Shown: positions 1-7,140, counted from the first letter of the stretch. The stretch is 13,295 nt of DNA from an uncultured Collinsella sp. (GCA_900553215.1 USCJ01000021.1:1-13295); one strand, 5' to 3'. The notes: generated by a model not told the origin, from the sequence alone. Program-made: numbers and translations.

Positions 1-14
1 ACAAGTTGGCATGA

Positions 15-55
15 AAAAGGCAAGGCATAGACCTTCTGGTCATGCCTTGCCTTTT
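15..55 (-). terminator. Intrinsic terminator after the aldose epimerase gene
   Basis: Arms at 15-28 and 42-55 are perfect 14-nt inverted complements (AAAAGGCAAGGCAT with ATGCCTTGCCTTTT). Four more pairs form inside, with one bulged base and a tetraloop. On the minus strand the stem runs straight into a U tract (complement of the A run at 14-18), as expected for a Rho-independent terminator. It lies 72 nt past the epimerase stop and forms the distal hairpin of the three-hairpin element at 21-126. Confidence 0.75.
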
Positions 56-126
56 GAATGACAAATTGTCGCTCTGGGTGGCGCGCAGCGTCGACCGGTC
101 CGTCGTTCGTTAGAACGGCGGAACCT
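21..126 (-). repeat. Three-hairpin 3' element, copy 1
   Basis: This 106-nt stretch aligns without gaps to 3796-3901 (78 of 106 positions identical by hand count). Read on the minus strand it starts one base after the epimerase stop. It contains hairpin A (97-125, 12 pairs with one bulged base and a tetraloop), a conserved linker around 81-94, a small hairpin B (60-70, GACAA/TTGTC) and hairpin C (21-49, extended to 15-55). Most stem differences from the other copy are compensatory. It could be a structured 3' UTR, a family-specific terminator, or a mobile REP-like element. Confidence 0.75.
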
Positions 127-1020
127 CTAGAGCAGGGTAACGCTAAAGGAGCGCTTGTCGGTGGCGCCGGGAGCCAAGGTGATGGTGTTGACCTTGTGCT
201 CAAAGACGTCGTCCTCGGTGTCCATGGTGGTGTGGCCGGTCCAGGGCTCGAGCGCCACAAACGGAGCGTCGTTGGCGGCAGACCACACGCCGATGTACTT
301 AAAGCCCTCAAAGTCGATCTTGACGCCGTGGCCCGACTTGCGACCGCGCAGCGTGAGCGTAGAGCCCGGGGTATCGGTGAACATGATGGCGTCGTTATCG
401 AAGCTACGGTGCGTGATGGGCAGCACGTCCGAGTTATCGGGGGCCTTGTAGCTGCCCTCGAACGTCATGAGGCCATCGGGCGTGATGATGGGGGCCTCGT
501 TGGTCCAAGCCTCGGTAAATGCCAGCTCGTAATCCTCGAACGTCTCGTCCTCGGCACCGGGGGCGGGCACGTTAAATGCAGGATGGCCGCCCACCGAGAA
601 CGGCAGGGCCACGTCGCCGGTGTTGGTGACGGCAAAGGTCTGGGTAAGCGTGGCGTCGCCGATTAGGGCATAGGTCATGTTGAGCTTAAAGTGGAAGGGG
701 AAAGCCTTGAGCGACTCGGGCGTGTCAGTGATCTCGTACGTTACCGAGGAGCCGTCCTCCGAAACCTCGACCAACTTGTGCTCGACGATGCGAGCGAGTC
801 CATGGCGCGGCATCTCGCAGGTGCCGGCCGCAGATGTCGCCATGTTGTTGCGCAGCGATCCCACGATGGGGAACAGGATAGGCGCATGCTTGCCCCAAAA
901 GGCCGGGTCGCCCTGCCACAGATACTCGTTGCCGTTGAGGGCAAGGCTCGTGAGCTGGGCGCCCATGGAATCGATGGCCGCGGTGAGGCCGCCGCGCTTG
1001 ATGGTAGTGACGGTGGACAT
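127..1020 (-). CDS. Aldose 1-epimerase family protein (LacX/GalM-like)
   Basis: The 297-aa product starts at the ATG at 1020, chosen because GGAGGAAG lies 4-5 nt upstream. A longer reading to 1044 has no better ribosome site. It has the galactose-mutarotase beta-sandwich motifs of the LacX/YeaD-type branch: EYLWQGDPAFWGKHAP near residues 32-46, PRHGLAR at 71-77 (His73), GGHPAFN at 144-150 (His146, probable catalytic base/acid partner) and ALEPW at 256-260 (Glu258). The family interconverts anomers of hexoses or phosphosugars in the cytoplasm, but the exact sugar cannot be read from sequence. There is no signal peptide. It is followed by the three-hairpin element and terminator at 15-126. A 79-nt gap separates it from the upstream membrane-protein gene, so co-transcription is possible. 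Confidence 0.88.
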   Translation of the reverse strand: MSTVTTIKRGGLTAAIDSMGAQLTSLALNGNEYLWQGDPAFWGKHAPILFPIVGSLRNNMATSAAGTCEMPRHGLARIVEHKLVEVSEDGSSVTYEITDTPESLKAFPFHFKLNMTYALIGDATLTQTFAVTNTGDVALPFSVGGHPAFNVPAPGAEDETFEDYELAFTEAWTNEAPIITPDGLMTFEGSYKAPDNSDVLPITHRSFDNDAIMFTDTPGSTLTLRGRKSGHGVKIDFEGFKYIGVWSAANDAPFVALEPWTGHTTMDTEDDVFEHKVNTITLAPGATDKRSFSVTLL

Positions 1021-1099
1021 GCTACTTCCTCCAATAGTAAACAACGGTGTCGAGGGCTATTGTCCCACTCTTGGCGGCGGGGTTGAGCGACAGGTGCAG

Positions 1100-1975
1100 T
1101 TATTGAGCAATAGCGTAAAGGTCAAACCCGCCCTGCGGCGTGCTATCGACCGTATCGGGCGCCTGTGAATTAAAACTCACCGGAACCATGCGCTTTGAGG
1201 CACGGTAACGCGTGCCGTCGGTGGCGACGGGCGGCTCATCGACCGTGAGCTCGTAGTCGCCGGGCTTGAGCTCGATGCCGTCACCTTCGGAATTAACGTA
1301 TTGATACTCGTCGATTGCTTGTCCCTTGAGCGTGCGGCCCACGATATGGATGAGCATTTGGCTATCGCCGCGCGCGGTATCCCACGTCGCGCCGTCCTTA
1401 ACCTCGACCGACACATGCACCGAGCGCGTGCGGCTGAGCGATTGCTCGACAGACATCTCGACCTTGGCGGCGTCTTTGCGCTGTTGCTCCACGTGGCTCC
1501 AGACATTTCCGATCGCCGAGCAAGCGATGACGCCGGCCATGAAGGCGATGAGGATGGGGCCGAGCGGTGAGCGGCGGGCCGCGTCTTCCTCGCGAGCCAG
1601 GTTGGGGCGACGCGTGGGGGCGGGCGCCTGGGCACCCTGCGCGGGCACGTCGAGTATGCTGAAGGATGCCGTGCTGCCGGGGTCGATGGTGTGGCGCGGC
1701 TGCGGGGTCTTGGCCGGCGAGATGGACATGTCGGCTGGCTCACCCAGCGTGGCCGTGGCATCGGCCTTTGCCTCGTCGGCCTCGGCCTGGGCCCAGGCCT
1801 GCTCGAAGGTCAGGGGCTCGGCGGGGTCGGAATCGGCATCCGAGTCAAGCGCATCGCCAGCATCGGAGTCCACATCGGTCCCGTCGCTCAACTCATCACT
1901 TGGCAAGGGCTCGTCCCACACCTCATCCGGAGCCTCGCCCTCGCTGTACCACCATTCAAAGCTATCGATATCCAT
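1100..1975 (-). CDS. Hypothetical single-pass membrane protein with acidic N-terminus
   Basis: Not recognised as a named family. The 291-aa product starts at the ATG at 1975, with an AAGGGGG site about 8 nt upstream; an in-frame GTG at 2008 is less well supported. Residues 1-70 are strongly acidic with many Asp/Glu/Ser repeats. Residues 85-135 are Pro/Ala-rich and end in basic residues. A single hydrophobic helix spans about 138-158, with Arg134-Arg135 before it, which favours a cytoplasmic N-terminus and an exported C-terminus. Residues 160-183 look like a short coiled coil. Residues 184-268 look like a small beta domain (LKPGDYELTV at about 236-245), resembling carboxypeptidase-regulatory or CNA-B-like folds. 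No catalytic motif is visible. It could be a cell-envelope or sensory accessory protein, but nothing in the context fixes its role. Confidence 0.7.
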   Translation of the reverse strand: MDIDSFEWWYSEGEAPDEVWDEPLPSDELSDGTDVDSDAGDALDSDADSDPAEPLTFEQAWAQAEADEAKADATATLGEPADMSISPAKTPQPRHTIDPGSTASFSILDVPAQGAQAPAPTRRPNLAREEDAARRSPLGPILIAFMAGVIACSAIGNVWSHVEQQRKDAAKVEMSVEQSLSRTRSVHVSVEVKDGATWDTARGDSQMLIHIVGRTLKGQAIDEYQYVNSEGDGIELKPGDYELTVDEPPVATDGTRYRASKRMVPVSFNSQAPDTVDSTPQGGFDLYAIAQ

Positions 1976-2060
1976 ACGGGGCGCCCCCTTGGCCTCGCAA
2001 ATAAACACTTGCTAGCCTTATACCCCCAGACGGCACGGCGGCTCGCCGGCACAGATAGGA

Positions 2061-2125
2061 AAACCATCACAACATTCGACGCTTTTCCTCGTTTTCGAGA
2101 TTTTCATCGAATGTTGTGACGGTTT
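2061..2125 (-). repeat. 65-nt long-hairpin repeat, copy 1 (3' of MerR gene)
   Basis: This stretch is 63/65 identical to 7141-7205. Outer arms TCACAACATTCGA (2067-2079) and TCGAATGTTGTGA (2107-2119) are perfect 13-nt complements; flanking bases extend the stem to about 19 pairs with one mismatch. An inner CTCG-TTTT-CGAG hairpin sits in the loop. On the minus strand a short U run follows the stem (complement of 2060-2063), so it may act as the MerR terminator. A separate small hairpin, GCGGCA-GCCA-TGCCGC at 2128-2143, lies between this repeat and the REP-like hairpin and is absent from the second copy. Confidence 0.8.
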
Positions 2126-2145
2126 GGGCGGCAGCCATGCCGCGA

Positions 2146-2176
2146 ATGTGACAAAGGGACTGTCCTCTTGTCACAT
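2146..2176 (-). repeat. REP-like hairpin overlapping the MerR stop codon, copy 1
   Basis: Terminal arms ATGTGACAA (2146-2154) and TTGTCACAT (2168-2176) are perfect complements, enclosing the segment AGGGACTGTCCTC. This type of imperfect palindrome with a GGGAC/GTCC core recurs in Firmicutes and Actinobacteria genomes as REP-like elements. The last sense codon (ATG, 2174-2176) and stop (TGA, 2171-2173) of the MerR gene lie inside its arm. A diverged copy sits in the same place at 7208-7239. Confidence 0.7.
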
Positions 2177-3040
2177 CTGGAGGGCTACGGGGATTTGGAT
2201 GCAGCAGAAGTCCTCTTGGTGGGACTCGTCGTAGCTGGTGGTATCGAGGTAGCAAAAATCGAAGGCATCGCCGATGGGCTGGAGTGCGTGCTCGTCCATG
2301 CAGGCCACGATGGCACGGATACCCTCGGGCTCATACGGCATGCCCCAGCGGCTCATGCACAGGTATGTGCCCTCGGGCAACACCTCGACGCCAATCTCTG
2401 CCAGCTCGGCAGGATCGCTCGGCAGCAGCTCCACGGCACCGCGCGGCAGCACGGCAAAGGAGCCGGCACCGGCGATGGGGTCGTCGGAATGCAGCGCCTC
2501 GCGACGCAGCATGGCGCCCCAGCCGCGCATGGGGCGCGTGCCCGTGAGCGCACGCATGCGCAGGATGGCCCGCATGAGCGTGGGGTGAAGCATCGAGCGG
2601 CCGCGCTCGATATCGCCTGGAAACTCCTCAAAGACCACGTAGCGACGCTCAAACTGCTTGAGCTCCGGCCTGCCCTCGCGCTCGCGCCAGTAAACCGCCT
2701 CGTCGTAAAAGTTCAGGCGCTCCTGCACGCTCGCGCGCTCGGCTTTGAGGCCGGCGATCTGTTCATCGAGCGCTTGCACCCGCGAGCGCAGGTGATCGGT
2801 CATCTCGCCAATGTCGAACGTCGAGGTCAGGCGGTCAATCTCGTCGAGTTCGAGCCCTAGGTCGCGCAGCATGCAGATCAGACGCATGAGCGGAATCTGC
2901 GTGGGCGAATAGAAACGGTAGCCCTTTTCGTTAACCACGGCGGGTTTAAACAGACCGATCTTGTCGTAGTAGATGAGCGTTTGGCGCGAAACGTTAAACA
3001 AGCTCGCCATCTCGCTAATCGCATACATACCCGTCTGCAT
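2171..3040 (-). CDS. MerR-family regulator with GyrI-like effector domain
   Basis: The 289-aa product starts at the ATG at 3040, preceded by GGGAGGA. Residues 5-70 form a MerR winged helix-turn-helix (MYAISEMASLFNVSRQTLIYYDKIGL, then the wing with GYRFYSP at 40-46). Residues 78-118 form the antiparallel dimerisation coiled coil. Residues 130-286 resemble the BmrR/GyrI-type effector-binding domain, which binds small organic, often aromatic, ligands. MerR proteins bind a dyad in an overlong 19-20 bp promoter spacer and activate by twisting the DNA. Two such sites occur upstream, at 7081-7099 and 8224-8242, so this is the obvious candidate regulator of the decarboxylase locus (inference). It lies 91 nt downstream of ubiX, with a terminator between. 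I see no convincing promoter of its own, so it may depend partly on read-through. Its C-terminus ends in a REP-like hairpin. Confidence 0.85.
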   Translation of the reverse strand: MQTGMYAISEMASLFNVSRQTLIYYDKIGLFKPAVVNEKGYRFYSPTQIPLMRLICMLRDLGLELDEIDRLTSTFDIGEMTDHLRSRVQALDEQIAGLKAERASVQERLNFYDEAVYWREREGRPELKQFERRYVVFEEFPGDIERGRSMLHPTLMRAILRMRALTGTRPMRGWGAMLRREALHSDDPIAGAGSFAVLPRGAVELLPSDPAELAEIGVEVLPEGTYLCMSRWGMPYEPEGIRAIVACMDEHALQPIGDAFDFCYLDTTSYDESHQEDFCCIQIPVALQM

Positions 3041-3068
3041 AAGTCCTCCCGACACATCCTTTGACGCG

Positions 3069-3099
3069 AAAAGCCCGCCGCCCACAGGGGCAGCGGGCT
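3069..3099 (-). terminator. Intrinsic terminator after ubiX
   Basis: Arms AGCCCGC (3072-3078) and GCGGGCT (3093-3099) pair perfectly, with four inner pairs (GCCC/GGGC) after one mismatch. On the minus strand the stem is followed by UUUU (complement of 3069-3072). It should end the permease-ubiD-ubiX transcript before the MerR gene. Confidence 0.8.
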
Positions 3100-3131
3100 C
3101 AAACACTACTCGTATCCTACCCTAAAGATGC

Positions 3132-3710
3132 CTATGACCAGCGCTTATAGTTTTCGCACGACACGCCGACGGCCTCGAGCGCCTTGGCGGCGATATGATG
3201 CACCGCGTCGTCGAGCGTGGCAGGGCCGTTGTAAAACGTGAGCATGGGCGGCATGAGCACGACACCCGGCACGCGCGCCAGGCGCGCCATGTTGTCGACA
3301 TGGATCGCACTGAAGGGCGTCTCGCGCACCATAAGCACCAGGCGGCGCTGCTCCTTCATCTGCACATCGGCCGCACGCAGCAACAAGTTTTCGCTGTAGC
3401 CGCTCGCAATGCCGGCGAGCGTCTTCATAGAGCAGGGCGCCACGATCATGCCGTCGACCGGATAGGTGCCGCTTGCGATGGCGGCACCGATGTTCTTGTT
3501 GTCGTAGACCACATCGGCATAGCACGCAAACTCGTCGAGCGTCATGCCGAGCTCCTGCTCGATGGTGATCTCTCCCCCGCGCGTGACGACAAGCGCCGAC
3601 TCGGCGCCGGCCTGGCGCAGGCATTTGAGGCACTCAAGGCCCAGCGCGGCGCCACTGGCGCCAGACACGCCAACGACAATGCGACGGGGACGAAAAGAAG
3701 ACTCAGGCAT
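3132..3710 (-). CDS. ubiX: Flavin prenyltransferase UbiX/Pad1 (LpdB-like)
   Basis: The 192-aa product starts at the ATG at 3710 with AGGAG upstream; longer readings run into the three-hairpin element and are rejected. UbiX transfers a dimethylallyl group from DMAP to FMN to give prenylated FMN, the cofactor of UbiD decarboxylases. The Rossmann-like start VGVSGASGAALG (13-24), APCSMKTLAGIASG (91-104), the ENLLLRAADVQMKEQRRL stretch (107-124), RETPFS (129-134) and MPPMLTFY (153-160) are the FMN- and DMAP-phosphate-binding signatures of the family, and length is typical. It is the last gene of the permease-ubiD-ubiX unit, separated from ubiD by 190 nt holding the second three-hairpin element. 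A strong terminator follows. In decarboxylase loci this partner is also called LpdB, BsdB or VdcB. Confidence 0.95.
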   Translation of the reverse strand: MPESSFRPRRIVVGVSGASGAALGLECLKCLRQAGAESALVVTRGGEITIEQELGMTLDEFACYADVVYDNKNIGAAIASGTYPVDGMIVAPCSMKTLAGIASGYSENLLLRAADVQMKEQRRLVLMVRETPFSAIHVDNMARLARVPGVVLMPPMLTFYNGPATLDDAVHHIAAKALEAVGVSCENYKRWS

Positions 3711-3795
3711 GACAACTCCTAACAACAAAATGGCAGCTATAGGTCGGGCAATGTCAGTGAGCGCGCGTCTGGCGAGGCAAGGTGCCCCGAAACAA

Positions 3796-3901
3796 GAAGG
3801 CATAGGGCTTATGCCCATGCCTTCGCAGTTGAGGGGCAGATTGCCCGCCAGGCGCGGGCGCAGCGTCGAGTGGTCCGGCGTTCGGTAGAACGCCGGAACC
3901 T
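3796..3901 (-). repeat. Three-hairpin element, copy 2 (between ubiD and ubiX)
   Basis: Gap-free 106-nt partner of 21-126. Read on the minus strand it begins directly at the ubiD stop codon. Hairpin A is 3872-3900 (12 pairs, bulged base, tetraloop), hairpin B 3834-3846 (GGGCA-GAT-TGCCC) and hairpin C 3796-3824 (AAGGCAT plus GGGC pairing with GCCC plus ATGCCTT). Against copy 1, four stem pairs change on both sides and keep pairing (alignment columns 1/29, 11/20, 12/19, 41/49). A weak U-rich tail follows hairpin C, so it may partly terminate or process the operon message before ubiX. Confidence 0.75.
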
Positions 3902-5388
3902 TAGAAAGCAATCTCCTTGGCCCACTTGTCCTTGTCGATCTCCATGAACTGCGAGCGGATGAAGTTCTTCTTGAGGTTGAACGGGACCGTGCAGTCGAAG
4001 ATGGCCTTGCAGGCGATGCCGTGCTCGCGGATCGAAGGATCGAACGCGGGGTCGTTGGACGGATCGAGCACGTGGCAGTGGCAACCGGGGATGGTGATGA
4101 GGTCCACGTCGGCCTGGAAGCGCGTGGTCATGGCCCACATAACGTCGCTCATATCGAAGATGTCGACATCCTCGTCAACAAGGATGACGTGCTTGAGCTC
4201 GGAGAAGGCCGAGAAGGCGAGCATGGCGGCGTTACGCTGACGACCCTCGTCATTCTTGCTCGACTTCTTGAACTGCATGATGGCAACGAACTTGCCGCCA
4301 CCGCAAGGAGCGGCGTGGACGTTGAGCAGGCGGCCCGGGATGGCGGTCTCGACCATCTTGTAGATGGAAGCCTCGGTGGGGATGCCGGCCATGGACACGT
4401 GCTCGTGCGAAGGGCCGATGCAGCTCTCCATGATGGGGTTGACGCGCGTGGTGACGGCGGTGATCTTGATCACCGGGCAGACCTTGGCGCCACCGGTGTA
4501 ACCGGGGAACTCGGGCATGGCGTAGCCGTGGCCGTTGACGTCCTCGTTGATGGTCTCGTCGTGCATGAGGTAGCCCTCGAGCACGTACTCGGCATTGGCA
4601 ATGCACTTCTGCGGAACGGTGACGCAGTCGGCGAGCTCGACGGCGTGGCCGCGCAGGGCGCCGGCGATCTGCAACTCGTTGAAGCCGAGCGGCGTGGTGG
4701 GAGCCTCGAAGCCGCAGCACATGTACACGGCGGGGTCCAGACCGATAGAGATGGAGATGGGCATGTCCTCGCCGCGCTGGCAATACTCGTCAAAGAACGC
4801 GCCCAGGTGACGGCTGCCCGGGGTAATCCACATGGCAAGCTTATCCTTGTCGACGCAGGAGAAGCGGTGGATGGTCACGTCGGACTGAGAGCCGTCGGGG
4901 CTCGTGCCGTAAGCGAGACCCATGGTGATGTAGGGACCGCCGTCGACGGGCGTGTTGGTGGGAGCGGGAACGATCTTGCGCAGGTCAAAGCCCTCGTCGG
5001 TCGCCTTGTACACGACCTCCTGGCAGTCGACGTGCGCACCCTCGGCGATCTGCTCAGGGGCGATCAGGTTCTCGAAGCGCTTGCCGATCTCGAGGCCCAG
5101 GTGCTCCTCGTCCAGGTCGAGCAGGGCGGCAACGCGCTTGCGGCTGGCAAGCATGCCGATGCAGACCTTGGCGTCGTCAAAGCCCTTGACGTTGTTGAAG
5201 ACCATCGCCGGACCCTCTTTGGTCGGGCGCATGACGGTGCCGCCGGCGCCAACGTGACGGTAGACGCCCGAGACCTCGGCATCGGGATCAACCTGGGTGT
5301 CGGTCTCGAGCAGCTGGCCCGGCATCTCGCGCAAAAAGTCGAGTGCAGAGCGCAGGTCGTGGATCTGGGAAGCATCGGTAGTGGACAT
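3901..5388 (-). CDS. lpdC: UbiD-family aromatic acid decarboxylase, gallate decarboxylase LpdC-like
   Basis: The 495-aa product starts at the ATG at 5388, seven bases after AAGGAG; the open frame beyond has no ribosome site. UbiD enzymes use prenylated FMN and Mn/K ions for reversible decarboxylation of aromatic or unsaturated acids. Family signatures: SGVYRHVGAGGTVMRP (40-55), KEGPAMVFNNVKG (57-69), DVTIHRFS (170-177), TTPLGFNELQIAGALRG (231-247), VLEGYLMHDE (269-278), MPEFPGYTGG (291-300, Glu293 a likely active-site acid), HEHVSMAGIPTEASI (328-342) and LVDEDVDIFD (403-412). The MPEFPGYTG form and the SGVYRHVGAGG start match LpdC of lactobacilli, as I recall it, better than the 4-hydroxy-3-polyprenylbenzoate enzyme. 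That suggests gallate or protocatechuate as substrate, but specificity is inferred. A permease lies upstream, ubiX downstream, and the D-subunit domain is in the fusion at 7234-8181. Confidence 0.9.
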   Translation of the reverse strand: MSTTDASQIHDLRSALDFLREMPGQLLETDTQVDPDAEVSGVYRHVGAGGTVMRPTKEGPAMVFNNVKGFDDAKVCIGMLASRKRVAALLDLDEEHLGLEIGKRFENLIAPEQIAEGAHVDCQEVVYKATDEGFDLRKIVPAPTNTPVDGGPYITMGLAYGTSPDGSQSDVTIHRFSCVDKDKLAMWITPGSRHLGAFFDEYCQRGEDMPISISIGLDPAVYMCCGFEAPTTPLGFNELQIAGALRGHAVELADCVTVPQKCIANAEYVLEGYLMHDETINEDVNGHGYAMPEFPGYTGGAKVCPVIKITAVTTRVNPIMESCIGPSHEHVSMAGIPTEASIYKMVETAIPGRLLNVHAAPCGGGKFVAIMQFKKSSKNDEGRQRNAAMLAFSAFSELKHVILVDEDVDIFDMSDVMWAMTTRFQADVDLITIPGCHCHVLDPSNDPAFDPSIREHGIACKAIFDCTVPFNLKKNFIRSQFMEIDKDKWAKEIAF

Positions 5389-5410
5389 GGCGTGCTCCTT
5401 TCGGGAGAGT

Positions 5411-5435
5411 GCCCGACGGCGGTGTGCCGCCGGGC
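5411..5435 (-). promoter_or_regulatory. Stable hairpin just upstream of the lpdC ribosome site
   Basis: GCCCGACGGCGG (5411-5422) and CCGCCGGGC (5427-5435) form nine G-C-rich pairs around a TGTG loop, with a three-base bulge. On the minus strand it ends about 10 nt before the AAGGAG of lpdC. The 142-nt permease-lpdC gap also holds smaller dyads at 5471-5486 (GAGTG/CACTC) and 5502-5515 (GGCTG/CAGCC). No U tract follows the large hairpin, so mRNA stabilisation or translational tuning is likelier than termination. Confidence 0.45.
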
Positions 5436-5530
5436 GGGGTAACGTAATGGGGCCGCGGCGCTCACAGATGGAGTGCTCGACCACTCGAAGTTCAAGCGCT
5501 TGGCTGCCTACAGCCGGGGCGCTCGACCGC

Positions 5531-6988
5531 TTACATCAGGCCAAAGAGGTGGAACCAGGCAGCCTCGACCAGCACGACAATAAAGACGACCACAGTGAGG
5601 GGAATGCCCATGCGCATAGCCTCTTTGGAGGTGTAGCCGCCGGCGTCCTTGCCCTCGCCGATAAGGATCGGCAGGTTGTGGAACGGCAGGATGTAGTGGA
5701 TGTTGATGGACGTGAAGACGATGAGCGCCACGGCGAGCGGGCTTACGCTGGAGCCGGCCGCGAAGCTGATGAACGCCGGCACGCACACGCCGAGCACGGC
5801 CATGACCGAGCCCATGAACATGTGGATGACCATGGAGAGCGCGGCGACGAGCAGGGCGAACAGGAAGATGTTCTCGGGTACGGAGCTGGGAAGCACGACA
5901 TCGGCGATCCAGGCGTTCATGCCGGTGGCACCGCCCACGGAACCCACGGCCATGGCGGCCGTCAGGAACATGAGGGACTTGATGTCGACAGCGTTCCAGC
6001 TGGCGGGGGTAAGGACCTCGCCGATGATGGGCATGGCGAGAGCGACGCCGATGGCCAGGGTGACCCAGCCGATATAGTCGCCCGAGACGGTGAGCCACAG
6101 CGCGATGGCGATGACAAGCCACACGATGGTGCGGATCTCCTTGACGGAGAGCTTGCCGAGCGCGGCCTGCTTGGCCACGATCTGCTCGCGATCGTAGACG
6201 AGCTCCTTGCTGGGCTTAAAGAGGAAGAGGCCCAGGAACAGGGTACACAGCAGCGCAACCAGCATGGGCACGCTCATGTACAGGAACCAGTCGACGAAGG
6301 ACGGGCTCATGCCGCCGGCCTCGGCGCTGTACTGCGCAACAAGCGGGTTGAGCGTGGAGTCGCCCGTCAGGAAGAACATGGAGCCCGGAGCGGCAGCGGC
6401 AAACACGAGGAAGCCGAGCTTGCCCTTGTCATCGTCACCGTAGCCGGCGGACTCGGCGATGACCGAGACGACGGCGAGGATGAGGAAGGCACGGGGGAAC
6501 GGATGCGGGATCAGCAGCGACAGCACAAAGGTGAGCGCGAAAATCGAGATGATGAGCGACTTGGCATCGCGCACGAACTTGAGCATAAAAGCATAGGCGA
6601 TGCGCTCGCCCAGGCCCGACTCCTTGACCGCGCTGGCGATGAGGTAGGCGCCGATGACGAGCCACATAGTGGCCTTAGTCCACGAGCTAAACGTGGAGGC
6701 GACCGTCGCCGAGATACTCGCGGCGCCCGTGTCGTCCACGCACACCTTAAACAGAACGAGCAGCGCGCAGTAGAGCAGACCCACAAAGCCCGGCTGTGCC
6801 ACGCCACACGCCCAGAACACCACCGTGGCGAGCGTCAACGCCAGACAGGTCTGACCGCCGACCGTAAGCTCGACCGTCGAGCTCAGCTCCGCCAAAGGAA
6901 GAAACTTCACCAGCAAAAAGACAACGATACCCAGCACAAAGCCAATTTCGCGCTTGGTGATCTTAAACGCCTTCTTTTCCGCTTCCAT
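5531..6988 (-). CDS. DASS/SLC13-type anion permease (gallate-permease-like)
   Basis: The 485-aa integral membrane protein has about 12 hydrophobic segments; ATG at 6988 follows AGGTGGGGAG. The two-repeat organisation and the loops APGSMFFLTGDSTLNPL (200-216) and SVGGATGMNAW (350-360) fit the divalent anion:sodium symporter (SLC13/CitT) group, which moves di- and tricarboxylates or aromatic acids. It is the first gene of the permease-lpdC-ubiX unit. In lactobacilli an SLC13-like permease (GacP) sits beside lpdC, which suggests import of gallate or a related hydroxybenzoate, or exchange with the phenol product; this is inference from context. The leader upstream carries a promoter with a 19-bp dyad and a terminator. 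Confidence 0.85.
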   Translation of the reverse strand: MEAEKKAFKITKREIGFVLGIVVFLLVKFLPLAELSSTVELTVGGQTCLALTLATVVFWACGVAQPGFVGLLYCALLVLFKVCVDDTGAASISATVASTFSSWTKATMWLVIGAYLIASAVKESGLGERIAYAFMLKFVRDAKSLIISIFALTFVLSLLIPHPFPRAFLILAVVSVIAESAGYGDDDKGKLGFLVFAAAAPGSMFFLTGDSTLNPLVAQYSAEAGGMSPSFVDWFLYMSVPMLVALLCTLFLGLFLFKPSKELVYDREQIVAKQAALGKLSVKEIRTIVWLVIAIALWLTVSGDYIGWVTLAIGVALAMPIIGEVLTPASWNAVDIKSLMFLTAAMAVGSVGGATGMNAWIADVVLPSSVPENIFLFALLVAALSMVIHMFMGSVMAVLGVCVPAFISFAAGSSVSPLAVALIVFTSINIHYILPFHNLPILIGEGKDAGGYTSKEAMRMGIPLTVVVFIVVLVEAAWFHLFGLM

Positions 6989-7041
6989 CTCCCCACCTTT
7001 CTTGTTGGGGGCGCTCCGGATTCGCAGCCACGTTGCCGCTT

Positions 7042-7072
7042 AAAAAGGGGCGCCCGTTATCGGACGCCCCTT
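7042..7072 (-). terminator. Strong intrinsic terminator between fusion gene and permease
   Basis: AAGGGGCG(C)CCG at 7045-7056 pairs with CGG(A)CGCCCCTT at 7061-7072 around a TTAT loop; the one non-Watson-Crick position is a G-U pair in the minus-strand RNA. Minus-strand U5 follows (complement of 7042-7046). It should stop transcripts arriving from the fusion gene 54 nt before the permease start. The predicted start of the permease promoter (about 7066) falls inside the first arm, so transcripts made there would lack part of the stem and escape. Confidence 0.8.
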
Positions 7073-7103
7073 ACGTTGCGCTGTGTTGTTGCAATACAGT
7101 CAA
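7073..7103 (-). promoter_or_regulatory. MerR-type promoter/operator of the permease-lpdC-ubiX unit
   Basis: On the minus strand TTGACT (7103-7098) is a 5/6 match to a -35 box. After a 19-bp spacer comes CAACGT (7078-7073), a poor -10 keeping only A2 and T6. The dyad CTGTATTG-CAA-CAACACAG (7099-7081, arms 7/8 complementary) fills the spacer and overlaps the last two -35 bases. An overlong spacer with a central dyad and weak -10 is typical of promoters activated by MerR proteins. The same layout recurs at 8216-8246. Confidence 0.6.
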
Positions 7104-7140
7104 GCGGGATTTTTTGGATGAGAAGCGATCCCCTGGACAA

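Noticed and set aside
2017..2022. Promoter of the acidic membrane protein (minus-strand TATAAG)
   Set aside because: A 5/6 -10 match, but no acceptable -35 box at 16-18 bp; too weak to list.
3711..3911. Extension of ubiX upstream by 67 codons into lpdC
   Set aside because: The extension is translated from the three-hairpin element. The ATG at 3710 has AGGAG and matches the usual UbiX start.
4021..5442. Plus-strand open frame of 473 codons opposite lpdC
   Set aside because: Antisense to a gene with strong UbiD motifs; low-complexity Val/Asp/Gly/His composition is typical of shadow frames.
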